This document shows, one piece after another, positions 22,640 to 32,407 of a stretch of DNA of 64,000 bases. Positions within the stretch are counted from its first letter, which is position 1. The number at the start of each line of letters is the position of its first letter. The DNA is from Balaenoptera acutorostrata. Taxonomy: Eukaryota > Chordata > Mammalia > Artiodactyla > Balaenopteridae. The stretch spans positions 24,635,268-24,699,267 of the forward strand of contig NC_080074.1 in assembly GCF_949987535.1 (NCBI RefSeq), read 5' to 3'. Position numbers and translations under genes: made by a program. The notes beneath the pieces were generated by a model. The model was not told the DNA's origin and ran no database searches. It saw nothing but the letters and a program-made list of their open reading frames with translations.

Positions 22640-23335
22640 CAAATTACAAAAGTAATATTGAAATTAAGATTAAAATTGGAAATGGAAAAAAGCAAATAAA
22701 AAAAGGTAAAAGTTAATAATTAACCTCCAGCCATCATCATTTTTATCTCTTCCAATGAGATAACCAAGTTAACAGCTGCTAAATAGTCTGTTACATGCTC
22801 ATTAAAAATACACAAATGTACAGAAGATATTTGCTGTTTGTTTCACAAAAATTAGCTCATAATACACACATTATTACAAAATTGATTTTTGTCACCTAAT
22901 AAGACATCATGGATATCCTTCTCCACGTTTAGATATAGATCGAACACTTTATTTTTTAATATGTGCATAATACTCTATATTATAGATGCCCCACAAATTA
23001 TTCCCCTAATTGTTAATACTCAGGTTTTTTTCCAGTAAATTTTTAACCACAACAAAAGGTTGGATCTTTGCATACTTATATTTTTCAAATGAGAGATTGC
23101 TTAGTGAAAGAAAAGTTGTACTTTTATTTTTAGTAGATTTTGCCATATTACTCCCATCAGCAATATATGAATGTACTTGCTTCCTACCATCTTTGCCAGA
23201 ACTGAGTGTTATTATTTCCTCTGATTTTTGCTATTCAGACAGGTGAAAAAGACATCTCATTATTTTAATTCATATTTCCCAATGTGAAATTTTAGTGTTG
23301 AGTCACTCTTACCATTGAACAACATTTTATCATAT
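22640..23335 (-). mobile_element. Old LINE-1 3' fragment
   Basis: The plus strand shows the reverse complement of an L1 ORF2 C-terminus and 3' UTR: 'gccatattactcccatcagc' and 'gtacttgcttcctaccatct' correspond to the 'gtgggaatgtaaattg' region seen in sense at 15865. The long 'cctccagccatcatcatttt' to 'ggatatccttctcc' part is the 3' UTR type of old mammalian L1s. It is heavily diverged and non-coding. Confidence 0.6.
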
Positions 23336-23345
23336 TTCTCTAAAT

Positions 23346-23546
23346 TAGGGTTTCTCGACCCCTGTACTATTAATATTTTGGGCCAGATTATTTTTTGTTG
23401 TTAAAGCCTGTCTCGTAAACATTGTAAGATGTTGAGTAGTATACCTGGCCTCTACCCACTAGATGCCAGTAGCACCTCGACCTCCATTAATGACACCCAA
23501 AACGTCTCCAGACATTGCCAGAATCACCCCCAGTGAAGAACCTCTG
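23346..23546 (+). mobile_element. hAT-Charlie MITE, MER20-like, with perfect 8-bp target-site duplication
   Basis: 'gggtttctcgacccctgtac', 'tattaatattttgggccaga', 'cctggcctctacccactaga', 'tgccagtagcacc' and 'gtctccagacattgcc' follow MER20 end to end, finishing in an inverted-repeat-like 'aagaacctctg'. ctctaaat at 23338-23345 and 23547-23554 is the 8-bp duplication expected of hAT insertion. It has no coding capacity. Confidence 0.85.
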
Positions 23547-23554
23547 CTCTAAAT

Positions 23555-26189
23555 GCTTAAATTAGAAAGATTGTAATTTTTTAATTTACTTATTAAATTT
23601 AATAAACAACAAACTTTCAGAAATCACCTCCAAGACATTTTTTCAAGGTAGATAAATTTCAAAACCTTCTCAATAATTTCAAAATATAAGTGAATATATG
23701 GCAAAGACAAGGCATGATGAATACATCTTTAGGTACACAATTAATTTTACCCTAGCAAGACTAAGAGCAGACCCTTCTAACAGACAGAAGGGAAGTTATT
23801 CAAAACCTGGGCATAATACCTACTTTAATTTCAAAGTCAATAGCCTTTTTTTCATTTTATTCCAACTCCCTGTTTATAACTTGTGAACTGGTAAAGATAA
23901 AAAAGAGTTGTTAAATATTTAAATATCTATTCACTGACAAAATCTCAAGTGAGGCTGTTTCTTTTGATTATTTCTTTTGATTATTACAGTATTTTGATTC
24001 ACTTTGATTTCCTAATCCAAAATAGACAAATGATTTTCCTAGAACTTCCTATAATTGGAGGAAAGACTTACTCTTTTGTTAGGAAATCAGGTTCCAAAGT
24101 ATTTTTGCCATTTTAATTCTCTTAGACCAAAAATATACATATTATTTTTCTTAAGAAAAATATGGAACATTCTAATTGTTTTTAGTTACAGAGCAAATTT
24201 TCCCACCCTCAGAAGAGAAACATACAAAGAACAGAAAAAGCATAAGAAAAGTTTAATTGAAATTCAATAATAAAAGCAAGAACTAATATAACAATTCGTT
24301 ATTTTTACCTGTTCTTACAAATAGGTTGAATGCTGCCTTATTTATAAAAGTGATAACATGAGGCACAAAGAGACACACAGCAAGTACTCTGCAAAGAGAC
24401 TGACCTTTAGCAATTTATTCCGGGCGTAATTTTCTGGCTTTAATTAGAGGTCAGTATTCCTTTCTGATGAATTCATAAATAATAATAAAAAGGCACCAGC
24501 TAGTCCCACCAGGCTTCGGGGTTCCAATTCTCTATAACAGCAAAGGGGATGGTTTTAAAAAGGCAAAATGCCAGTCATGAGATCTATGTGACTATTGACA
24601 AAATCCTGACAACAGCACTACAGTGAATCAATCAACAATGCAAAGAGCTGACCAAAACAGAAATGTGGAAACCTGCCCTTCTTTGCAGGCTGTGGGCTTT
24701 TGTGATAAAATCGCATGGCCTGACAAAATCTCCCTGCGTTGTCACATCACTGGCTTCCCGCACATGCCACCCTTATCAAAGTCCATTTTTGAATTCTAGA
24801 GTTTTGGAGCTTAAAACTATTCACAAAGTTTATGTTGAAAGAGAAAATTAAGGTTTCTTACTTATGGCTATGCTCACCCTCTACCCTCTTCCTTGAAAGA
24901 GATTTTTTTTTTCCAAGTTCCTAAAAATATGTTAACTGAACAGTTTGTGTCCTATGAGTTGATGAGTCAATTAATAGCTTATATTTTCATCATGTTGCTG
25001 CTCATTACCAGCTCTTTCAGGTAGCTGTGTTTAATTATTAGAGTCCAGAAATGAATTGAAAACCAACACTCCCAACTAATGCTGCTTGGTTTCCTATTAT
25101 AAGCATTTTAAAAAATCTTTATAAATCACTAGATTAAATAACAAACAATTGTTGGTGTTCTTCCAATTACAGCACCTCCAGCAAAAACTCCAATATACAG
25201 AAGTGAGTTGAATTATGATTAATTTATTAATGGATTTGGAACAGCATATAATGAGGTTGTAGCTATTGAATCCACTTAAATGTATTTAAATAATCAGATT
25301 TCAGAGAGTTTTAAAAATTAAGCTAACTTTTCCCTAAGAGAACTCAAAATCAAGGAAGCAGAGAAGGAAGTAATCAGACAAGCGGTGGCTGGCCAGCCCA
25401 CAGAGGCACTTGAGACAATCACACAGCTTTGGGAAAGAGCCTACCCACCACCTACCTCCTGCTGGTTACATTAGGAGCGCTTACCTCTGCCCAACACAAT
25501 GGGTGATCTGATGCAATCATTCTAATGTGATGGACCAGAACGAGGAGGTCAGACAGGCTCCTGGAGATCTAGACAGTTTCTTAAGTGTAGGGGGGGTGGG
25601 GGGGGATAGAGGGTGGACTGACTTTTGTGGTAAATTCTGCTTTTTCCATCTCTAATATCTGTAACCCAGCTGTAAGGAAAATACAGTGTCTGTTCTTGTG
25701 ATGAAAGCAAGTATTAAATAGGTTAATATTATTTGTTTCTAAGAAAAGTTACCATTACTGGCATATCATTTGTGGTCTATTTCTGAACATTTAAATGGCT
25801 TCTTAATGTATTTTATTCATTAAGAGAAATAGTGGTATGTCAAAAAATTACATGTAAGTTGCCCATCAAGTAGTCATGGAGAGAGAGATGAACATTTACA
25901 CTATTATTTTTTGTCAGTTCCAGATTTAAATAATTAATTAGGGCTTGAAGCCTGATTTTAATCTCACACATGTCATTCCTCACTCCCCTATATATTGTCC
26001 TTTGTAGGATTTGTACAATTGTAAGAAATTAATTGTGTGATTATTTTTTTAATGACTGTATACCTGCAAGAACACAAAAATTCCTGAAGTCACAGACTTA
26101 GGGAATTAGTCACAAGTCTTATCTATGGCTTTATTGCCAGGGCCAAGCACAGTGCCCGCACACAGCAGAAACTCGGAAAGTTCCTATTC
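23555..26189. other. No gene recognised; contains a G-run cluster
   Basis: The longest stretch here without an assigned repeat (2.6 kb). It includes the G-rich site at 25590-25613. Parts such as 24960-25330 are AT-rich with many TAAT motifs and may be unique, possibly constrained sequence, but nothing proves function. Confidence 0.45.
25590..25613 (+). other. G-run cluster, potential G-quadruplex
   Basis: Runs of 7 and 8 G separated by one T, then GGG after 'ataga'. The long runs can be split to give four G3 tracts with short loops. In vivo folding is not shown. Confidence 0.6.
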
Positions 26190-27650
26190 TCCATTCAAGA
26201 GACAAACATTGGCAGAATGGATGAAAACACATGATCCAAGTATATGCTGTCTACAAGACTCACTTGAGATCCAAAGACACAAACAGGTTGAACATGAAAG
26301 CATGGAAAAAGATAGTCCATGCAAATAGTAACCAAAAGAGAGCCAGGGGAGCTGTCCTAATATGGGACAAACAGACTTGAAAACAAAAAAAAGGTTACAA
26401 GAGACAAAGGACATTATATATTAATAAAAGGTTCAATACAGCAAGAAGATATAACAATTATAAACATTTCTGCACCTAATGACAGGCCATCAAAATATGT
26501 GAAGCAAAAACCGACAGAATTGAAGGGAAAAATAGGCAGTTCCATAATAATAGTTGGAGACTTCAATACCCCACTCACAATAATGAGAAGAACAACGAGA
26601 CAGAAGATAAATAAAGAAACTGAGAAATTACACAATACAATAAACCAACTAGATCAAATAGACATACACAGACCTACTCAACAACAACAGAACCCACGCG
26701 CTTCTCAAATGTACACGGGACATTTTCCAAGATAGACCGAATGGTAGCCCACAAATGAAGTGTCAATAGATAGTAAGAAGTTTCTGCACCCAATTTCCAA
26801 TGTGCGGGGGTGGTTTCCCACCCAACCAATTCTTGGACACCAGTTCAACTCAATTCTGAAGCTATCTACCTGGAGGTAGTATCAGATCCTACAAGTTAAG
26901 GGCTCAGTCCTACAAGACTGACCCCCACACCACTTCAAATGCCAACTGAAAGTCCAGATTATCACCTGTGCTTCTGACCACCCAGCTACAGATCTGAGGT
27001 TCCAACGACCCCCTCCTTGGGTTTGATTAATTTGTTAGAGTGGCTCACAGAATGCAGAGAAACATTTTACTTACTAGATTATCAGTTTATTATGATAGAA
27101 TATAACTCAGGACTATAGCCAGACAGAAAAGACGCATAGGGCAAGGTATGGGGAAAGGGCACGGACCTTCCATGCCCTCCCCAAGAGTGCCACTCTCCCC
27201 AGATTTCTACGTGGAGATAGGCAAAGATTTTTTAGACAGAAACCTGAAAGCACTAACCATATTTTTTTTTAAAAAAGGATATAATGGACTTCGTTAAAAT
27301 TAAAACCTTCTACTCCTCAAAGGATACATTATGAAAATCAATAAGCAAATTACAGGCCAGCATTACCCTGATACCAAAACCAGACAAAGACTTTAAAGAA
27401 AAGACTAAAACCCATCTTCCCTTATGATCAAAAAAGCAAAAATAGTTATCAAATATTAGCAAAAATAACCCAATGAAAATGGGCAGAAGTCTTAAGCAGA
27501 AACCTTACAAAAGAAAATACATGAATGAGCAACAAACACATGAAAAAGCACTGAACATCATTAGTCAACAGGAAAACACAAACTAAAATCACAATGAAAT
27601 CTCACTTGAACTTCTGATAAGTACTCAAGCTTAATATATCCACAATGTAA
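26190..27650 (+). mobile_element. Old, rearranged LINE-1 with an LTR-like insertion
   Basis: 26190-26768 is an ORF2 endonuclease-region remnant: 'ggcagaatggatgaaaacac', 'tgctgtctacaagactcact' and 'gttggagacttcaatacccc' (the GDFNT motif). After the insertion at 26770-27236 come later ORF2 pieces in abnormal order. 'ggacttcgttaaaattaaaa' is normally C-terminal, 'cattaccctgataccaaaac' is from the reverse transcriptase, and 'aaaatgggcagaagtcttaa' is C-terminal again. Many frameshifts; non-coding. Confidence 0.72.
26770..27236. mobile_element. LTR-like sequence inside an old L1 (family uncertain)
   Basis: 'cctccttgggtttgattaat', 'ttgttagagtggctcacaga', 'cttactagattatcagttta' and 'ttatgatagaatata' are phrases I associate with old mammalian retroviral LTRs in reverse orientation. 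No internal viral gene is present. The boundaries are inferred from where L1 sequence stops and resumes. Confidence 0.5.
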
Positions 27651-27654
27651 CAAT

Positions 27655-28480
27655 TTCTACCCTCCCCTCCTTTGAACTCTATCTCCTCTAGGCCTCGCTA
27701 ATTCAATACTAGCTCCAGCTCTTGGTTTCTCAAGCCATCAGTTACTCAGGTCACAAAGTTCAGGAGTCATCCCTGATTCCTCCCTGTCCTTCCACAGTTT
27801 CCCCACTCTCAGCCAATTATTTAGCAAGTCCTGCCAGTTATCACTCCAAAGTAGATGCCAATTCTTCCAAAACTTTCCCTCTCCATGTCTTGGTCCAAGC
27901 CACCATCTTATTTTGCCAGAATTACTGCTACAACCTCCTAATTGAACTCCTTGTTATATATTTGCTCCATGTCCATCCAATAGCGTAAATCAAACTATGT
28001 TTCTTACCCTTCTTAAAACTCTTCAATGTTTTCCCTTGGCACCTAAAATAAAATCCGGCTTCCTTTGCAATGCCTAGAGGGTACCACATAACCTGCCCCC
28101 TGCCTGCTCTCTCACTGGTCACAAGCCATCCCTATCCTTCAGGCCACCCCTACTGTGAGCTCCAGCCATCCTCCTTTTCTGCTCCTTGTGCCTGCCACAC
28201 CTATTTTTTCCCCTTTGGGCCTTTGCCCTTGAGATTCCTCTCTCTGGAGCACTCTCCCCCCTCGTTCTTCCACTTATCCCTCATGTTTCAACTCCAACAT
28301 CACCTCCCACTTATCTTAGAGATTCTTAACTATTCAGTCCTCTCTTCTATCTTCCCCACTGGAATACAAACTCCATGAGGCAGGGGCCTCAACTGTCTTG
28401 TTCACTTTGGTAAGTCCAGGACAGAGCACTAGATCAGGCACATGGTAGGCTCTCAATAAATGCCTACTGAGTGAATAAAT
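27655..28480 (+). mobile_element. L2 LINE 3' region (about 0.8 kb)
   Basis: Blocks run in full L2 order: 'gtcctgccagttatcactcc', 'tggtccaagccaccatctta', 'aattactgctacaacctcct', 'taaaataaaatccggcttcc', 'gggcctttgccctt', 'tttcaactccaacatcacct', 'actccatgaggcaggggcct' and 'ggctctcaataaatgcctac'. The 3' end of the reverse-transcriptase frame is present but broken. Confidence 0.85.
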
Positions 28481-29023
28481 ACACAGGTAATTTAAAATTA
28501 ACAAGCAGTAATGTTCCAGTTTCCTGGACATTCAGAATTTGCTTGGCTAGATTTTCTAGTTTGTATTTTTCTGGTTGCCTCATTCCTGATTTACTTCACA
28601 TTTTAAACTTCTCTAAGTGCATTTATGCTACAGCAGTACTCTCACTGGTGCTAATTTAGTATCATCTGTAGATTTCATTAGTTTATTGTTTACTGCCTAT
28701 TGAAGATCATTAATGAAGATGTTAAATAAGAAGAAAGCAACATCATTCCTTATGTGCAGCAGTAGAATAACTAATCACTTAGCAAATGCTGAAAAAAGCA
28801 TCTAAAAAAAAGTTTTTCTGCATATATAGAGAGACTCTCCTGAAAATATTAAGCAAAATTTATTTCATTCAAGTCATTCAGTCATTCCTTCCTTCCTTCA
28901 TTCATTCATACAAATATTCAAAACCTTCATTTAAGCAGTAAGGCCATGGAGAAAGGAAGAAGAAAACAAATTAACTAGTTTACAAGGACCTAGCTATCCA
29001 GTCTGTTGATTCCATTGTGGAAA
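28481..29023. other. No gene recognised; short CATT/CCTT microsatellite
   Basis: A (CATT)n/(CCTT)n stretch lies near 28868-28912. The remainder is unassigned. Confidence 0.5.
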
Positions 29024-29025
29024 TA

Positions 29026-29678
29026 CAGTCAATCCTCATTACTTACCAGTTCTGTAACTGCAAATTCCTCTATTCTCTAAAATGTATTTGTAACCCCAAA
29101 ATCAATACTCTTGGTGCTTTTGTGGTCGTTCACAGACATGTAAAATGCACTGAAATTTTCGAGTTTCCTGATGTGCATGTTCTCAGCAACAATCTGAGAC
29201 AGGACTCTGCCTTCTTGCTTCCACTCTCACACTGCCAACAACTGTTCTTTTTCAATTTAGTGCCACATTTTTCACACTTGTGTCCTTTTGTTGCTGATTT
29301 TGATGTTTAAAATGTCCTCTAAGTGTAGTGCTATAGTGCTATCTAGTGATCCTAAGCACAGAAGGCTGTGATGAGCCTTATGGAGAAAATAAGTGTGTCA
29401 GATAAGCTTCATTTAGGCATGAGTTATAGTGTTGTAGGCTGTGAGTTCAATGTTAATAAACCAACAATATATAAACTATATATTATATAAGGTGTCTTTA
29501 GACAGAAACACTCATTAAACAAGGTTTGGTATCAACTGGTTAGCGAAAATGTTGGGACCACAGGCTCTCAGGAACCTAACCCTGTACTTCCCCCAGGAGC
29601 AGTGGTTCAATATTTGCTAATTCAGTGTTCAAGATGACTTTGTAGAACATAACCACAGCGGATAATGAGAACTGACTC
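29026..29678 (+). mobile_element. Tigger-type (Tc1/mariner) DNA transposon, internally deleted
   Basis: The left end 'cagtcaatcctcattactta' and right end 'ggataatgagaactgact' form an imperfect terminal inverted repeat. The element is flanked by TA at 29024-29025 and 29679-29680, the Tc1/mariner target duplication. Inside, 29308-29450 ('aaaatgtcctctaagtgtag' onward) matches the N-terminal coding region of a Tigger transposase ('gagttatagtgttgtaggct', 'gttcaatgttaat'), broken by stops. The catalytic part is missing, so this is a non-autonomous relic. Confidence 0.82.
29308..29470 (+). pseudogene. Remnant of Tigger transposase N-terminus
   Basis: Starts at an ATG (about 29311) and gives a short Met-Ser-Ser-Lys opening, with stops within about 20 codons. 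The helix-turn-helix region of the family would follow ('gataagcttcatttaggca'), but the catalytic DDD domain is absent. Confidence 0.6.
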
Positions 29679-29689
29679 TATGCATAACA

Positions 29690-30640
29690 TGCTCTGGGAG
29701 TATGCATTATTCAAGGGTGGCTTCATAAAGGAAGAATGGTTAAGTAAACATTTAATTAGAAGTTCAAAATGGGGTGGAGGTGTAGACAATGACATGTGCA
29801 GTGAAGATGGAAGGGCATTCCAGGCAGAAGGAACAACACATACAGAGGCACAGAGCAGGGGTCAACAAGCTACAGCCTCTGGGTCAAATCCAGCCCTCAC
29901 CTACTTTTGTAAATAAAGTTTTACTGGAACACAGACATGCCCATTTGTTTATTTATTGTCTGTGTCTGTTTCCAGCTCCTGGCACAGAGGCACCAGAGGC
30001 ACAGAGCATTTAGAGAAAGAAAAGTAATTTGTAGCAAATTGTTCAAGTGGGAGAGGGACAGTAAGTGAAGACAGAGAGTTGGCAGGAGTCCGATGATGAG
30101 TAACCTCAAGGGCCAGGCAAAAGGCCTACAAAGGGGAGTGTATGTTAGGTTACTGGATGCACTGCAGACTGCAGAGGAGAGAGACTAGAGGCTGGGAGAC
30201 GAGCTAGTGGGCTATGGAAATAGTCCAGCTGAGAGAAGATGGGCACTAAAGTGAGAGGGGGGCAATTTGAAAAACTTTTAAGGAGACATAAGTCATTATA
30301 GCGTTGTGAACATTTTGACTTGGAAGAGTGCAAAAAAGAGGGAGGAACAGATAATGATTCCTGGGCCTGAATCTGATGAACCAGTGAATGATGGTGCCAT
30401 ATTCCAAGACTCCCAAGATTTCAGAGGAAGAGTTTTGAGAGAGGGGAAGAATAGGATTTGGGTATTGGACATTTTGAACTTGAGATGACACTGAGATATC
30501 CAAATGTAGATGTCCTGTGAGCAACTGTATATACAGATCTATAGAAATAGGGAGAGAAGTCTTCATTGAATAAACAGCTTTGGAAGTCATCAGATGATAA
30601 TGAAAACCTGCTTGCAGTTAGCTTGCTTAAAGAAAGCACA
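29690..30640 (-). mobile_element. L2 LINE, minus strand, interrupted by a hAT fragment
   Basis: The plus strand shows reverse-complement L2 blocks: 'ggaagggcattccaggcaga', 'aggaacaacacatacagag', 'gaaatagtccagctgagaga' (ggctattgcagtaatccagg in the family), 'tgaacttgagatgacactga' and 'atgtcctgtgagcaactgta'. No open frame. Confidence 0.68.
29856..29996. mobile_element. hAT-type MITE fragment inside the L2
   Basis: 'caggggtcaacaagctacag', 'gggtcaaatccagccc', 'ttttgtaaataaagttttac' and 'tggaacacagacatgcccat' are a well-known hAT-like MITE head. cagaggcacagagca (15 bases) occurs exactly at 29843-29857 and 29994-30008. The second half of the element is missing. Confidence 0.65.
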
Positions 30641-30863
30641 AATGATGAGAGACATAGGGCAGGAGGAAGGATGAAAGAATTGACCCATTAGAGGACAACA
30701 GCCAGGCATGGGTAGAGTAAGACCTTGCCAATAGTTTGCGATAGCGTTTAAGCATAGGAAGAAAAAGTGATATCTCAGGCATCACCTGGATTTGAATCCT
30801 TATCTGATATGGGTGAGTCAAACTCTATACAGTTATGTCTTCTGAGTCCTCTTTAATCTTAAC
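30641..30863. repeat. Unassigned, with a possible MIR fragment at 30785-30860
   Basis: 'caggcatcacctggatttga' and 'gtgagtcaaactctatacag' resemble MIR but stop at the L1-C target-site duplication. Confidence 0.35.
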
Positions 30864-30878
30864 TAAAGACAGCTAAAC
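30864..30878 (+). repeat. Target-site duplication of L1-C, left copy
   Basis: taaagacagctaaac, repeated exactly at 36575-36589 after the A-rich tail. Confidence 0.95.
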
Positions 30879-31454
30879 ACGGGAGCGAGCAGTGTGGCGG
30901 TCACACAGGTACAACACTGTGCTACATCAGGGCCTATGGAAAATCCTTAGACAAGCCAGGCGGTTGACAGGGTCCTGGTGCTCCAGCCGGGTGTCAGGCC
31001 TCAGCCTCTCAGGTGGGAGAACCGAGTTCAGGACATTGGTTCACCAGAGACCTCCCAGCCCCACGTAATATCAAACGGTGAAAGCTCTCCCAGAAATCTC
31101 CATGTCAACACTAAGACCCAGCTCCACTCAACAACCAGCAATTTCCAGTGCTGGACACCCCATGCCAAACAACTAGCAAGACAGGAACACAACCCCACCC
31201 ATTAGAAGAGAGGCTGCCTAAAATCATAGTACGTTCACAGACACCCCAAAACACACCACCGGACTCAGTCCTGCCCACCAGAAAGACAAGATCCAGCTTC
31301 ATCCAACAGAACACAAGCACCAGTCCCCTCCACCAGGAAGCCTACACAACCCACTGAACCAACCTGACCCACTGGGGGCAGACACCAAAAACAACGGGTA
31401 CTACGGACCTGCAGCCTGAGAAAAGGAAACCCCAAACACAGTAAATTAAGCAAA

Positions 31455-32349
31455 ATGGGAATACAGAGGAACACACAGCAGATGAAGGAGCAAGGTAAAA
31501 ACCCACCAGACCAAACAAATGAAGAGGAAATAGGCAGTCTACATGAAAAAGAATTCAGAGTAATGATAGTAAAGATGATCCAAAATCTTGGAAATAGAAT
31601 GGAGAAAATACAAGAAACGCTTAACAAGGAACTAGAAGACCAAAAGAGCAAACAAACAATGATAAACAACACAATAAATGAAATTAAAAATTCACTAGAA
31701 GGACTCAATAGCAGAATAACTGAGGCAGAAGAACGAATAAGTGACCTGGAAGATAAAATAGTGGAAATAACTACCACAGAGCAGAATAAAGAAAAAAGAA
31801 AGAAAAGGATTGAGGACAGTCTCAGAGAACTCTGGGACAACATTAAACACACCAACATTCAAATTATAGGGGTCCCAGAAGAAGAAGAAAAAAAGAAAAG
31901 GTCTGAGAAAATATTTGAAGAGATTATAGTTGAAAACTTCCCTAACATGGGAAAGGAAATAGTCAATAAAATCCAGGAAGCTCAGAGAGACCAACACAGG
32001 ATAAATCCAAGGAGAAACATGCCAAGACACATATTAATCAAACTATCAAGAATTTAAAAAAAAAGAAGAAATGTTAAAAGCAGCAAGGGAAAAGCAACAA
32101 ATAACATACAAGGGAATCCCCATAAGGTTAACAGCTGATCTTTCAGCAGAAACTCTGCAAGCGAGAAGAGAGTGGCAGGACATACTTAAAATGATGAAAG
32201 GGAAACGCCTACAGCCAAGATTACTCTATCCAGCAAGGATCTCATTCAGATTCGACAGAGAAATTAAAGCCTTTACACACAAGCAAAAGCTAAGAGAATT
32301 CAGCACCACCAAATCAGCTTTACAACAAATGCTAAAGAAACTTCTCTAG
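31455..32349 (+). pseudogene. L1-C ORF1, broken by a stop and A-run
   Basis: The first 200 codons (31455-32057) cover the N-terminus, coiled coil and RRM ('IIGVPEEEE'). A stop at 32055-32057 and a run of A then shift the frame; the C-terminal domain continues at 32071-32349 in another frame ('[19 protein letters not shown]'). It has short in-frame deletions compared with L1-A, for example in the coiled coil near 31590-31610. Confidence 0.9.
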
Positions 32350-32407
32350 GCAGGAAACACAAGAGAAGGAAAACACCTATAATAACAAACCCAAAACAAT
32401 TAAGAAA

